Origin: Lates calcarifer
Taxonomy: Eukaryota > Chordata > Actinopteri > Centropomidae
Reading direction: 5' to 3'
NCBI RefSeq assembly: GCF_001640805.2
Contig: NC_066845.1
Location: 24,520,171-24,584,170, forward strand
DNA length: 64,000 bases
Part shown: piece after piece, positions 48,067 to 62,200 of the stretch
Numbering within the stretch: the first letter of the stretch is position 1
Layout: every line of letters starts with the position of its first letter
Translations under genes and position numbers: made by a program
The notes under the pieces: generated by a model
Database searches by the model: none
Seen by the model: only the letters and a program-made list of their open reading frames with translations
What the model was told of the DNA's origin: nothing

Positions 48067-48095
<29 letters not shown>
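48067..48095. repeat. (GT)n microsatellite
   Basis: About 14 TG units in the 12-kb intron. Confidence 0.95.
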
Positions 48096-48098
<3 letters not shown>

Positions 48099-49143
48099 GG
48101 TAGTGTGTAGCTGCTGAATAAGCCAGCCAGCTGAACACACGTCAAGTCAAAACGATGATGTTCCTACATGTTAGCATGATTACCATTAACCGGCTCCATT
48201 CATGTGTTTGCTTGTTTACATGTTTGTGCGACTGTGAAGTCTTGGTAAACAAATGTAAGAGAGATCATATTGTGGCAGTAAAGATTGTGTAATTGAGAGA
48301 AAATAAATGAGAGCAGAGGCCAGAGAGAGCAGCTGGCGTTTCACAGCACACAATGTGGCTGAGGCACCAACATGTGCAGTGACCTGCATCTAAATTCAGT
48401 GTGTTTTGGACACACATTCTGTACATACCAGACACCAGCTCCAGCTCATTTCTGCTTTGAAACATGAGGATGAATCTAAACATGTAAATATGTTTTTTTA
48501 CAAATGCAATACAAAAAAGTTTCTCTCACTATCATGAATGGCATGAAAGTAATTATTTAAAAGATGATGTTGATTTTCAACCAGCTTTGCATCATTACAC
48601 TGTCACTAATATATGTAAATGAGCACTGTTTACTTTCCCTCCATGTTGCCTGCACCCTTTTTTTGTTTTTATTATTTTTGTTTTTAGTATTTCTTGTATT
48701 TATTTATAGTTTGAGTTCCAGAGTCCAGACAAAGGGGGACCATGGTTTTACTGTTCTAGCCCAAACACCGTGTGTTTCCTTCATCTCTCTCTCTCTCACT
48801 ATGTTCTTTAAATTATTGTAGATATGATACTGTGTGAAGAACCCTGTGACTGTGGTTTTGAAAGGTGCTATTATCATTATTATTATTAAAAGAGCACCGG
48901 AGCTGGCGATAGTCTGCCAGACGACGCAAAACCTGTCATGACCTTAGCTGGCGAAAAAGCAGGGAGCTGTGGGTGCAGGCAACATGGAGGGAAAGTCAAC
49001 ACTGTTCACTCATATAGACAACTAACACTGTAATGATACAAAGCAGGTTGAAAAGCAGCAACATCACCCTTTAATCTGGCTGTCTGTCAGAGGCCTTAGT
49101 GTATACTGGACTTTATGACTCAGATTATAAGAATTAAAGAGTT

Positions 49144-49300
49144 TAGGCGACCTGATGAACGAATGGTTAGGGTGCAAATGGACGGAGCTGCTGGTTCCTG
49201 GTTCAATTCCCGGCCAGCTGGACCTTTTGCTGCATGTATTTCCCACATTTCCTGTGTATCTGTACTGTCTACTACTATCAAATAAAGGCATAAAAGGCTC
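49144..49300 (+). mobile_element. tRNA-derived SINE, plus strand
   Basis: A degenerate tRNA head is followed by a clear B box GGTTCAATTCC (49200-49210), then CCGGCCAGCTGGACC. The 3' end reads AATAAAGGCATAAAAGGC, a common tail of a teleost tRNA-SINE family. A minus-strand frame here beginning MSLLC resembles the Munc13 start only by chance. Confidence 0.75.
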
Positions 49301-50101
49301 AAAACAATTACTTTTTTAAAAGAATGAAAGTGTTGTATTTGAAAGCATCTTCACAGGTTTCTTTTCTGATCATGCAATTCATTAAAAATCCTGTGAAGCA
49401 AACACAAAGCCTCCACCAAGGCCCCACATCGCTATTTATGTTATTTATCTAAAGAAAAGGTTCAGGGTTTTTCAATCTGCAACAGCTACAATACATGTGT
49501 CTAATGTTTTTCTAGTTCAAGCAACAGGAGACAATAGTAAAACAGTAAAGTGTTAAGAAATGTTAAGAAATTCTTGGGAAAATTCAAATTCAAAAGTTAA
49601 TAACTTGTTTTTGGATCCACTAAATTTCATTTATGAAGGATTATCCTGTTAACTTGTTTTTGGTTTATGTGAAAAGTGAGTTTTAATGCTATAATCAAAA
49701 CCCTCTCAGTGATGTTATCTTTTTTACTTCTTTTAAACTATTCCTGTATAAGCTGATTTTTCCCCACCCTCTCTTGCTTGTAGCCAGAATATAAAAACAC
49801 TGTTTTAGAGTTTTGCAGCCACACTAGTGTGCCTTGTTCCTGTCGTATTGTGGCATTTTGGGTGAGGCCACAGTGAAATCCAGCCATTGGAAGTAATGTA
49901 TTATGTAACATGAGAGCTAGACACAGATCAGCTGGCTTCACAAAAAAAAACAAAAAAACAAAAGACGTACCTTATGATCTACTGCCTGATTTTAATCCCT
50001 GAGATTATTTAATTGAAACCCTGAAACATAAAACCCCAAATAGGATTAGAAATAGGTCTGACGTTGCCCGTCTCCAACCTGTCTCTGACTAACAGACCTA
50101 A

Positions 50102-50120
50102 TGTGTGTGTGTGTGTGTGT
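50102..50120. repeat. (TG)n microsatellite
   Basis: About nine TG units. Confidence 0.9.
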
Positions 50121-52204
50121 TCTTGTAGCCTGACGTCCGAGGCAGGAATATGCCCTCCATCAAAGCCCATCCATTATTGAGGGAATAGTTTGTTGTATCA
50201 GGGAACGAAATGGTGTATTTTTATCATCCAGAAACCACACACACACACTCACGCAGACAAACACATCCACACACACCTACACACAGTCATCATAGTGTTT
50301 AAGAGCAGAGACAGAGATTGAAAAAAATAAAAGGAGGGAGAAGAGGGAAAGTGTGGCAACGGCGAGCATGAGGCTTCATAGAAATTATGGACTGAGAAGG
50401 AGGAATTGGGGGCACTCTGGGGAACAACAGGTGAAATACAGCTTTAACGTGTTCCTGTGAAGAAAGCTCCACACGGACAGAAACCCTGCTCTAACAGCTC
50501 ATGAATCAATACACAAAATGACCTTATTTCTGCCCAAGACTGGTCATTAACAACGTGTTTCCTGAATATTTCTGCTTCTCTTTTAAGCATGCTGAACACT
50601 CACTACTATCACTTATAATCATGCAGCGTTAATTATTAAATAGATGCTCTTAAAATATCAGATATCTAGTCGTACTGGTTATTTTGGCCGATGTTTGTAG
50701 ATGTGTTTCACATGTTTAGTTCATTTTCTGCACTAAGATCCACCTAAACACTGCACTCAATCAAAGTAAATGAAAAGACCTTTGCTATGTTGCTAATATG
50801 CTCCTGAAAATTAATATGAATATCTCAGTTATGCTTCCTTTAAACCTAAATGTGGGGACATTTGCACTGTGAGGGCAAATAAAGAGCAAAGGGGGAGGCT
50901 GTGATCAGACAGCAGTAAATCACTCCTGTTATTATAACTTGATAAAGTTGTTGACCAAAGACTAACAGAGGTTGATGTGGAGGGAAGGGAAAAGGTCACC
51001 ATTTTTTTGAAACTTAAAACACAACTTAATTGACAGAGAACTGAAGGAAAAGAGCAGACTATGACCTGAATCACTGGGGAGGCAGACAGACAGAAAGATG
51101 ACACCCAAACAGTGATGGGTGTGGAGGACATTTAACACAGCTTAAAGTGAAAGAAAAACATATTTAAGTGTCTAATTATTGACATTATTTTTTCTATTTA
51201 TTCTACATTCTAACAAAACGCCCTCAAAATAAAAGAAAGACTAGGAAACCTATGAATTCAGTAGATCTATTCTGTTAAACAAGCAGTTAAACTACGTTAT
51301 CCTCTGTATATAGGAGGTCTCTGAACTGTGTAAAGATTGTGAGTGGTCGGTGTTGGTGAGAAAGAAACAGCAGTGAGAGAAAGCCGATGACCTCTGACAC
51401 GATGCTGTAAATCAGGTCAAAAGATTAAGACCTCCAGTGGCATGTGAGGACAGTAATGAGAGAGATGGACAAACACGAGAACGAGGAGTAAAGATAGAAA
51501 AACCAGGTGAAATAGGGCATCTCGCTATCCCCCTGCAAGTCATGACTGTGGCGAAAGAGAAAGACAGAAAGGCGATAAGACGGGAAGCAGAAGAGGAAGA
51601 GAAAGGGAGCAAGCAGCAGAGACAGACGGGCAGGGATTGAGTGTGAGAATGCATGAGCAGAGACGAGCACGTGAGGCCCGGTGACCCTGAGTGCAGAGGG
51701 ATCAACATCCAACTGCTTATCCCCTTATCTCACTGGCCAACCAACCCACCAACCGGCCGTCACACACACACTCAGGGGCAGCTGTGCAGTGACTACCAGT
51801 GTATAAACCCGTCAGATTACGGCGGTATAATATAGACTAAGAGTAAGAAGCAGCGGCCAATAGATGCAGCAGAATGACAAGAATGTGTCAAAGAGGAAAG
51901 ATTAAGGTTTTAATAATAGCTACAGGGGAAATAAGTATTAGACCCTAGTTGTAAAACACTCAGCAATAAGAGGATACTTCTAGCAACAGATGAGACAAAT
52001 AGAAGCCAAGTTAAAAACCAATGCAAATGTTTCTGCAAGTGTAACCGGAAAGATTATTTTCAGGATGTACTAACTCAGGGAGCAAATGATATTAAATCTT
52101 TAAAAAAAAAAAAGGACAATGATGCCACAGTGGGTGCAGGTGTTTCAGCAGGTGTAGAGAGAGAGCGCACATGATGTATGTTGTCCTTAAAAGTTTGAAG
52201 GTGG

Positions 52205-52400
52205 GCAGACCTGGCGGCCTAAAAGGTTAAATGATTAAAGTAAATTAACCTGCAACATCCCCAGTTCACATCCAGCTTGGGACCTGTCTTGTATGTTATC
52301 CCCCATCTCTCTCTCTTTCTCCCTTTATTTCCTACCATTTCTTTCTTGCTGCAGTCCAGTAAAGACCACAGCAGCAGTGAAATGATGAAACATCTTGACT
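52205..52400 (+). mobile_element. Degraded SINE related to the one at 49144
   Basis: Tail-type sequence with CCCCCATCTCTCTCTCTTTC and TTTATTTCCTACC follows a decayed tRNA-like part (GTTCACATCCAGCTTGG). I associate these words with the 3' part of the same teleost SINE group. The copy is old and partial. Confidence 0.5.
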
Positions 52401-53229
52401 CTAAAACCCTGCTAGCAACTCCTAAAGCTCCTATGTTCATTACAGCTCCCAGTTTGCTATCTGAGTATTTAACTTTTCCACTTTGGAAGACAGAACGACA
52501 ACATGTGTTGAAAAGTTTGAGACTCTTCAGTCTTTGTAATTTCACTGTAGCAGAAAATGTGGTAAAAGGTTCTTTTTTTGCCGTCCTCTAAATTATATAA
52601 AAACGTTTTTCTTCAAACAAAAAGCATTTTCATTATAAAGAGGAAACTTATTCACCTTGGAGAGATTCAATCAAAAGTATTTCAAAACTTTTCCTGCCAG
52701 TAAGAACCAACACTAAGTGTGTGTGTCTGCATGTGTGCATGCAGAAGCCTCGTTCATTTATTAAATGAGGATAATGAATTGGATTTTTGGGAGTTTTTGG
52801 GGCTGGTTTTGGAGGCAGGTGAGCCGAGGTGAGAAATGAAAAAAGGCAGATCCAGAGAAGAATGAAGAAAGAAGAGAATGCTCTGAAGATAAACAATTTT
52901 TATTTTGGTGAATATATATAATGCCTGCAACATACTGATGAGAAAGATTGCCACAATCACTAGTAACAAGTTACCAACGTTACCAACAATGAGTGTAACT
53001 TATACACTTAATTAAATAGTGGCAATCTAGCATTGGGCCATGGTTTTACTGTTCCCAAGACTGGTAATTTAGTGGGAGGCCACAGTGCAGCCAAATTAGC
53101 ATTAAAAAAGGGATTTGTTACAAAATTAAGTCGACGTGACACATTCACACTTCTTTTCCAACAACATAATTTAGCAAGTCAGATATTTTGCAGCTTAGAT
53201 GATTGTAAATAGTCATCAGCCAACACCAC

Positions 53230-53625
53230 TTGTTGATGTGAACTGCATTTAAAAGCAGGAAAATGTTCAACGCAGAAATGTCTATATACAGTGTTAGATT
53301 CAGCTGTGCTTTGAGCATGCTTACCTGATGCTAACATGCCTTTTAGAACATTAGCATGCAACACTGAATATTGACATGCTAACATATGGTATGTAAGATT
53401 TAGCATGATAGCAGACTGATGTGCTTGATTTTAGTATGTTTGCATTAAGTCAAAATGAGCTTGAGAGGAATTCAGTTATTTGTTTGTCCTAACATGTAAA
53501 AAAGAGTTGGACTGGATTAATTCAGATTATGTGCAGATTATGAAGGTCTGTACCAGATTTCATGGCAATCAATTCAATAGTTGCAGAGATATTTCACTCA
53601 GGAGAGTCCTGGTCGACCAATAGAA
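53230..53625 (+). mobile_element. Dispersed repeat with GCTAAC-rich part
   Basis: A stretch rich in GCATGCTAAC-like words is followed by TACCAGATTTCATGGCAATC and a TAGTTGCAGAGATATTTCACTCA-like end. These are characteristic of a repeat found in many teleost introns. Related words appear near 57110-57380. Confidence 0.6.
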
Positions 53626-55084
53626 GATGCAGTCCCTATACCTGCAGTGTTACTGTGGCTAATGAACACACTTTACAAAGGTGTAACTTGAAGTTTTGTG
53701 ATTTGCATCCTAAAATAGCTGGGTAAATGTCAGTGGAGTGAGAGCTAAGCCCTCTCCTCTGCCTGACAAATCCTGTCTGTTTGCTTTTAGGAAAAGTCAA
53801 ATAACTCCAAGTTGCTCCACTGAGCCAGTCAGAGGAGAAGAAACTGAGAACAGAGTAATTTTTTTTCGAGATGAATTCAGTATCCAGACAATGAGAAAAT
53901 GCTCCATTAAGCATCACCTTCTCTTTCATTTGCCTAAAAATGGACTTCGTGTTGAGAAGAGACACTTCAAAGCAGTGTGTGTTATACCCTCCCAGTCTAA
54001 ATGGATAGCTTGCAGCTGGAACAATCGGGATTTCAAAAAGGTTAACAGCCAGCTGCAAACAGCCAGAAAGAAAGAGGGAGCGCTATCAGCAGGGGAGAGA
54101 TTGAGGCTGAGAGGAGCTCTGAGTGCAGCCAGGAATACAGTTACTGTTCTACACTTTCTTTTTATTTTTGGTCTGGAGTGTCAGACCTTGGCAGGATGGG
54201 TGAGCTCGCCCAAACTCATCTCTGACTCAGACTGAAAATGAAAATTATATTTCACTCTGTATCCATCTCTGTCTGTCTCCCACTTCTTTAATCTGCAGGC
54301 CAGAATGACAGCATGGCACATCTATCTCTTACCTGACTACAAAAAAACAAATCGCAATCAAAGAAGCTTAGAAAACCGACACAGCCTGTGGTACCTGAAT
54401 GCACCACTGGCCACCGAGCCGAGCCTGGAGTTACAGTAACTTCCAGATAAAGTCACCAGCTGTATGTATCTTCAGCAGGAATGGATTAGAAACTTAAGCC
54501 ACCTGCTCTTTTACAGATGTGACTGGTCTGGTTGAGCCCCCAGAAGAGTCCAAGTCAAAGAGTCAGACCGCACATCTGGCAGGGCCTCATCACCACCCAG
54601 CTGTGTGGATGTCATCTCCCGGCTGTTCCCAGGCAACTCAACCACATTTGGATTGAGTCTTGTTTGCAGCATGCTTGATATTTGTGACGCATCATAATTT
54701 CTGTCAGCTCGGGAAATTATATTGTGGTATTTTTTTTTAGTGAATAAGAAAAGTTTCAGTTTCTCTTTAGTGTCAGTTTTAATGCTTGCTCTACTGTGTG
54801 TGCTCTCACTGGTGTTACAGGTCAATTCCTACCCATATAAAGTAGTTAATACCTGGGACTGTGGGTGGGTCATAAAATGATACCATAATATCGCACAATG
54901 CAAGTCCCAAGCAAGTGCTGATGATCCCCCTAAAACAACCAGTGTGACACCTGCACAACAGCAACAGACCAGTGTCCACTTTCTCCAGCACCTTATGCAG
55001 AAACCCAGTATGTTTTGAAGCAAAGTCCCAGCCAGCTGGTAAAAGCACGAAGGTTAAAAGAGTCTAATTTGCGTTGTAAGGACA

Positions 55085-55215
55085 CATACACCACAAATCT
55101 AGCCTTCTAGCCTTTTAATACTTGTTGAGACCTTTCAGTCTGGGGAATGAAACTCGAAACCTCCAACAGCGCTCCAACTGTTGCCCCCCAGTGAGCCAAA
55201 CTGCTGCTAATGAGC
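55085..55215 (-). mobile_element. Possible SINE fragment, minus strand
   Basis: On the minus strand, a tRNA-like region reads TTTGGCTCACTGGGGGGC then GGTTTCGAGTTTCATTCC, resembling a decayed A box and B box. Only the head is convincing. Confidence 0.4.
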
Positions 55216-58200
55216 ACTAGGAATTAATTAGCCATTTAGCATAGGAGGCCCTGTGGTTCCTTTGTATGTAATCATCAACATTTTTTTTTCTTGCAAATCA
55301 TTATGGTCATATTAGGTGGTATTTTACTTAAAATGTAAAAGATGAGCTCCTGCACAGAGATATGAAGACACAGGTGTTATTTATTCTTTGTCTGAAGCAC
55401 TTATTTTGCAAAGAGAGAGAAGTGACATAAGCGACAATAATAATAGTAGAGGAGGAGAGGGGAGGAAGGAGAGTCTTATGTAATCATGTGGATCCACAGT
55501 CAATCTCTCCAATCCCTCTAATCAAGTCTAGGGGGATCAGTCTGGAAGAAAGATCTGTGTCTGTTGAACAGTGCACAATAAATATCTGTTGTGTGTTTGT
55601 GTGTGAGAGACTCTCAAACAGAAAGGGAGAAAGAGAGAGAGAGAGATAGGCCTAATGTTTTACAAGCTATATTTGAATGCAAAACAGTGTTTGGGAAAAA
55701 AAAAGCACAGCATGATTTAGAGTGATGGGATTTCCAGCCACCTTAAATCGTGGAGTTATTCCATCTCCAATAATGCTTCAGATTTGTCTTATGCAACTTC
55801 TAGTACTGTGTGCGATCACTGGCAAGTACTGTACATAGGAACTGATGCGAAGAAGCACAATCTGGAATAATTAACACAAACAAACAACGCTGGGACATTT
55901 TTCCCTCTTCCATCCGAGCCAGCTGCTTATAGGTAACTTCACCTGTTGTTACTACACAAAAAGATTAAAATGGCGTGTTATTTACACACAATCCTGAGAG
56001 ATTATGTAAGATAAAAGGACAAAGTCAGGTCCAAGCAGTCTACAGTTTTTCCTGAGTCCTGTGTTCTACTGAGTCTAAAACTCTTCACTTCTATTTCAGT
56101 CTAAAACACACAAAATCAAGTTTTATTGCTCATTTCCTCTTCCTTCAGCCATGACATTACTAGACCGTTTCAGCTCTAAATTAAGTGGGCTACCATGGGA
56201 AATGTAGTGCAAGTGTATAAATGGCTAAATCAAGTGAAAGGTTTACTCTCGGAGCTTAACTCTGCTCTTAACTGCTTGACTTCTGTGGCATATTTGTTCC
56301 ATCCTCAGGAGTAGTTACAGCAACTGGGGGATCTGGCTTCTCCTGAACAAGTTACTGAATCTCACAAGAATGGAGGGCAGAGGAAGAAATCTGGCTAAAA
56401 ATAATTCCAGTCAATTTAGTGAGATAGGTGCCATGTCTTGTAAAAGTTATCAGTAAAGTCTGGTATATTTATTTTATTTTTTTTAATGATTGGATTCAAA
56501 GAGCCTGTAATGTCTATAAGAGGAAAAATCTAAGTACAAGGCATTTGATTCTACGTAAAATGAACGTAATTAGGGAAAATTAGAGTTATACAAAAGAAGC
56601 ACCATGTCAAACCCTGTCAGTGCTGAACCACAGAACAATACAAGCAGAAAATAACTTCAGCCAGCTGGATCAGAGGCCAGGTTAAAGGACTTGACTTGAC
56701 AAAGCAAAGGGAAAAAAGAGATAGAAAGAAAAAGAAAAAAAGAATAATAGCACAGAGAAAAGCCAACCTCAAAAATCCAATACACAAGAAAATGTATTTC
56801 TCCTCTCCACAGCCAGATATAACCACAAGTGAGACGAGCTGCCAAAAGCAGAAAAGACGACGACTGACGAAAGAACATCAGAGAAGAGGGACAACCTGTG
56901 ATATAGGCCACTACAGGAGATTATAGCTTTTTTTAGGTGGGAGCTGCAGAAGTGTCCCTTTACATTGCATCCAGCCACCCAGTAAGAACTGATTTGGTAA
57001 AAAAGAAATCTACCATCTAAGTTAAAACTAGGCAAAATTTGGTTGATTTTTTTTCTTTTAGCCATTAGCAGTGTGGCTCCACAGGTACTGGATGGATTGA
57101 TGAAAATTTGAGTTCCCACAGATTAAATTCAGATTATTTTCATGATCCACTTAATCCCTGTAGCGCCACCAAGAGGCTGACTTTTGGAATTGCTGTGTGG
57201 TTTGTTTCACACATTTATGTCGCTGATCTCTTAACATTTCAACTAGCACAAAAAAATTCGGTTTGCAAATACTTTGATTATTGACCAGATTCCTGCAAAA
57301 CTTAAGTCATGTTAACACGACGATGTTAGCAATCAGCTAATCATAACATTAGCCAGTTAACCTAGCTAACAACTGACAACCAAAACACAAAGATGTGAGC
57401 CCATAGCAAGAAACACCCTGTAAAGCCTATAGCTTATATTAGAGGTACCCACTTTTACTAGCAGGTGCTAAAGTTAACTAGGTTAGCTGGCTAACTTTTT
57501 TCATCAAACTTTTTTTCCTTATTTTTTCCTCTTCTCTTTCTCATCACAAGGAAAGTGGTAGAACGACAACTTAAAAGATTTTTTATTTTTTATATATTCA
57601 AACAACACAGCACTGTAACATCTTGCACATCAAAAGTACATGTATAGAATCACCAGTCAAATCTGGTCTGGTGTTACATTTAACCATTCAATTGACTATA
57701 TGTCAACATGTAGTTAAAATATAGTCAGTTAAATGCTATTGAAACAAGCATATTTAACTTAAATATCTAAAAAACACAAATTTTCACCTATATATCTGGT
57801 CACTGCAGTTTTACACACACAACAAATAAAACTGTAGGTGCCACTCTGAAAAATGTCCCTGTCCATTTGGCTGAAAAAGAGAGAAAAGCCTCATTTTTGT
57901 AAACAATTTTGCTTTGGAGGACTGAACAAAAATGCAGGAGCATTTCAGAAAACATGTTGTGGGGGGGAAAAAAAGTGGGATTTCCACAATTGCCCCATCT
58001 GAGCCAAACCATCTAACATTAGACCTGTTATCCTGTCACAGAGCTTTCACTCAGACTGCTGGTTTTATGTCTCTCCTCCTCCAACTGGTGACCACAACGT
58101 CCCTAAAACCATCTCCCCCCCAAAATAACTCCTCATGGGTGAATACAAGGTGCAGCACTACTTCAGAGTGCATAAAAAGTGAAGTGGGATTTCTAAATCA

Positions 58201-59149
58201 GCTACATCTGTACTTTTTTTCTCCTCTGTGGAATCAGACCAGGCTGGACAATTCATTAGATTTATCACTGACTCATCCACTTATCTGAGCTCGGCATGTA
58301 ATTTCACTTTCCATCCATTCTACCTGCTCCAACCACAAATTCCCATTTAGTAGTCCGTGTCAGCCGGCCAGACTGGAGTCCCACAGGCGGCTGACACTCC
58401 CTTTCAATTTCAGTGAGTCCTATTAAAGCCAGCTAGCAAGTCAGCTAGCAGTGGATACCTGGCCTGTATTCATCTAGGGGGTGACACATTCGCCGAAGCT
58501 CCAATTTCTCTCTGCATTTGTCTTAATACATCCCAAGTGGTTGGTGCCGTACGTGCTGTTTGCTGCCAAACTGAGTGACAAAAAAGTAAGAAGCAGCTAC
58601 GAGACACTGGAAACCAAAGCGAGGCATCAACTACAGAAGTTTGGCAACATGTCAGCTGCAGATAAAGAGTGGTGCAGGAATGAGTCTTAAAACCTGGAAA
58701 TAAGTTAGCATTTTAGCACGTCTGGTTCCGTCGTCCCAGAGGATTTTTTGGATAGATAATCTGAAGTCTGAGGGTCTGTGGTTTTAACACAAGCTCAAGA
58801 CATTTTCACATTGTATGCGACTGTGAGGTAGTTTATAGTCTAACATTTGTCTTTCCATTGGCTTTTTGTCGAGGGAATCAGCCTGATGCTAACTCACAGG
58901 TTGCCCAACAAAAATACGTCATCCCTGCACCACCCTATTTATATGTATATTCTTTAACAGTGTCTGTCTTTATAAAGCAGTTTAAGGAGAGCAAATGAAC
59001 AAAAACTGGCTTATATTTGCACCATGGCGATCTTTGAACTCATACAGGAACATGTTACTCCTCCTGGTGTTTGAGATTTTCCAAGGTCATACACACAGGT
59101 CTGGGAACATACTGATCAATGGTTAAGTATTGTCAATTGTGATACTCAC

Positions 59150-59249
59150 AACATGAAGTCTTGCTCCCAACATGGCTGATCCCCACGGACTGTGATGGTT
59201 GTACTCTTCACATTTTGCACCTTTAAGGTTACATAGGCGTTGAACTTGT
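59150..59249 (-). CDS. unc13b: unc13b exon: start of the C2A domain
   Basis: This 100-bp exon enters in phase 1 and leaves in phase 2. It encodes [17 protein letters not shown] followed by [16 protein letters not shown], the first beta strands of the Munc13 C2A domain. The acceptor is TTATACAG and the donor is GTGAGTATC. Known of the family: this C2A domain does not bind calcium; it homodimerises and forms a heterodimer with the RIM zinc finger, which recruits Munc13 to the active zone. A cysteine stands where I recall serine in mammals (QPSWEQ). The preceding exon, which should hold the initiator Met and about 17 residues, was not found between here and the right edge, so a large first intron is inferred. 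Confidence 0.95.
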
Positions 59250-62200
59250 CTGTATAAGAGAGGAAGAAAAACAAACACACTGTGATTCTATTTTACATCT
59301 TGCTTGATAGTTGTTTAGTTTGATACCAAGATTAACCTTTTATCTTATAGAATACTTCATTTTATGAGAACAAAACTAGCATTTTTGTCATGTATACTGT
59401 ATATTCACATATTTAAAATGTTAAAAATCTCGTAACTTATCTTTAAAAAGTCCCATGTTTTAAAACTAACATAATTTTTCTTATATTCTGTTCTTTTTCT
59501 ACCACCCCAAAGCTCCTCTGACCAACCTCAATTACTGATTAAACTGCAGCAGAAAATATAAACCCCCCTCTCTAAGTAACACTGCAGTAAATAGTCATTA
59601 TTTAATGACTAGTAAAACATCCCTAGCGCACATGAAAAGATGGAAGGGACACCCATAGGGAATTTTTCAGACAGAGGAGCAATAATTAAATTACCTGCCC
59701 GGGAAAAGAAGGTGAAAGAAACAACACACTGCCAGTTAGACGGTACATTTTATGCAGAATTTCATATTACTAATGTTCACTAATATAAAGGAGATAAAGC
59801 CTGAATCCCTTACCCCGCTGCAGGATATAACCACAAAACACTGAGCTTATGCTAATTTTAGCCCATGCCATGCATTATGTTTTTTTTTCTTTAAATCACC
59901 AAACAGTGCAAAGACAATAAACCAGTGGGCAGCAGATTTGTGCAGAACTGTCAGACAACACTGATCAAATGCAAATCAGTTTTAAGGCGATCAACATCCA
60001 AGTCAATAAAGAGAGTTCTAAATAACAATAATGATGTCTCTGCCAATATAAAATAGGATCAGCAAACATAAATCTGTCTTCATAACACCACACTAATCAG
60101 TGTGTAGACATTTGAGGAACACTGCGTCCCGTAACAAAGGAGGGATCAAATGTCCTTCCCCACACTGTAAAACCTGAAAGGTTAATTTAACTCTTCTAAG
60201 TGTTGAAACTGATTTAAGTGACACATAATTTTGTAAGTTTAGGATATATTCTTGATTATGAGGACTACTTTTTCAAAGGCATGTTTTTTTTCACAATACA
60301 AATCAAAAGCAGCTGCAACTAAGAAACATTTTTATGACCTTAAACATAAAATATTTCATTTTTAATTTCTGCTTCAGTTTCGAAAGGACTGAAAGTTTTA
60401 GGAAAGGTTCACATTAGACTGTGATAATTCTGAGTAAAGCTTAAGAGGTGCAGTAAACATCTCCCAGAAATTAAAAACTGCAGAGATTATGTAAACATGA
60501 CCGTAAAATTATTTTTTGCTTTGGTTGCTACAAGCAGATAAAGTAAATAAATTAAAACTTTGTCATCAAGAATTGGGCAGATAAATGATCAGTATGAACA
60601 TTTTCCAACTTTTCAGATACTTTTATTAAACACTTAATCTATGTGGCATTAAATTTCCTTTAGATTGAACTTGCTGTTGCAAATTAGTTGCATATAAATG
60701 TAATCTGTGTTCCGAATGTCTTATTTTAAAGATCAGATGCGACAAAATGCCACAGGAAAGATCCAAATATCTAAAAACAGCCAATTTCAGTGACAGAAGT
60801 AAAGAGCAATGAATGAATGAGGTTTCGTTTGTACTGTTAGCCTTGCTGGACTATGTCTCCATCTTTCTTGTTTCAGTCTTTAATCTGCTGAAAACCAACT
60901 TTTGTACAATAAAATAATACCATTATTATCATCATTCAGAAATATAAAGAGTAAAGATGCAGCATAAATATATGAAGGGGATAATTTGTGTCTTCAGCTT
61001 ATGAATCCTTCACATTTGCTCACAGAGGTAGCACCTTAATTACACCTTAAATAACTGTGTCTTTTAACGCTGCTCATTTCCAAGACGGTGTCACTATTAA
61101 CTGTGGAAGTGCTGAACAGGGAACACTTTGTACCAAGAAAAAGCCACTTCAGACGGTGAACCAGAGTCTCATCACATTTTCTCATCACATAGTGATGGCT
61201 GTACAGAGACCTATATGACCTGTTACCGTCTTTTCTGCAACACCGGTTCATTTTCAAGCCTTGATCCAGACTTAATATATTCACATTCAGTCATGGTAAA
61301 GCTACATTTGGTTGTTCTACAGAAATCAGCAGGTGCAAAGATAATCACCCTCTCTTTCTCCTTGTTCTCACTCAGGGTCGGAGATTATTATTTCAAAATA
61401 ACAGGTGTTGTGAAGCACTTTCATGTTAATGGATACATCAACTTAATTTTGTCTTGCAAAGATGTAGCCTGGTTACAGACTTCTTGAAGTTCTTTACAAG
61501 TTGTGTTCACTGAAAATCAACAAGTCCTCCAACCTAAACGACCATATAGGTAGATTGTCCCATAGGAGTGTACCAGCAGCAGCCATATCAGACCTATCGA
61601 ACCCAACACAAGGTTGAGGTTGTGGGCTTGGTTAGGTTTAGACATAAAAGCTACTCGGTCAGGTTCAGGAAAAGGTTGCAAAGTCGACCTGCTTTACCTC
61701 TGGAGCCACAGCCACCCTTAGAATTACTAATGAGTTTCACTGTTCTCCTGTATGAACAACAAGTCCTCCAACCTAAACCACCAAACCTTCAGGTGCGACC
61801 CACAGGAGCATGGCAACAGCAGGTGAAACAATGACTCACTTTTACTGGGTTCAAACGGGAACCGAACAGCAGTCTCCCTGTGTAAATGGTCTGTGTTTTG
61901 TTGGACCATCCAGCCACTCCAACTTCCTTGTAACACAAACTAGCTCCTTATACTACATCATCATCTTGGTTCCCATTATAATTACGACTGTGAGCCCTAT
62001 AAGCTGCTGCACAGATGATCTAGGGGCTTGTTTTGCAGGAGGACGGTATAAAAGTCCTGTTCTTTGTTGACCCATCCTCCTACCCTGACCTCCTTCTAAT
62101 GCAGCAATAGCAACACCAGTAACTTGTTCAACCACCTAAAAAAGACACCAGAAACTGCAGTTGGATGAATGCATGAGAGCCAACAATAACGTCAGCAACA

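Larger units (their letters stand above)
46984..59149 (-). other. 12-kb intron inside the C2A coding region
   Basis: No exon was recognised. It holds two plus-strand tRNA-derived SINE copies (49144-49300, 52205-52400), a possible minus-strand one (55085-55215), (GT)n tracts (48067-48095, 50102-50120), a purine-rich stretch (51430-51620) and a dispersed repeat with many GCTAAC words (53230-53625). A 165-codon plus-strand open frame at 53738-54235 looks accidental. Confidence 0.75.
22000..59249 (-). other. unc13b: unc13b gene body (partial), vesicle-priming protein Munc13-2
   Basis: Nine coding exons on the minus strand join in frame into the N-terminal part of an Unc13/Munc13 protein. Seen: all exon boundaries have AG acceptors and GT donors with compatible phases, except that the 3' end of the giant exon is unresolved. 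The linker reads [19 protein letters not shown] and later [11 protein letters not shown], which fits UNC13B better than UNC13A; UNC13A has extra residues before the [15 protein letters not shown] stretch. Known of the family: Munc13 proteins prime synaptic vesicles by opening syntaxin-1 and are regulated by diacylglycerol, calcium, calmodulin and RIM. The start exon and the catalytic C1/C2B/MUN/C2C part are outside the window. Teleosts often keep two unc13b copies; which one this is cannot be decided here. Confidence 0.93.

Noticed and set aside
49120..49302. Minus-strand frame starting MSLLC, like the Munc13 N-terminus
   Set aside because: Only the first five residues agree, it lies downstream of the first C2A exon, and the sequence is a tRNA-derived SINE.
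53738..54235. A 165-codon plus-strand frame
   Set aside because: No recognisable domain, no supporting splice or promoter signals, and it partly follows a dispersed repeat; consistent with chance.
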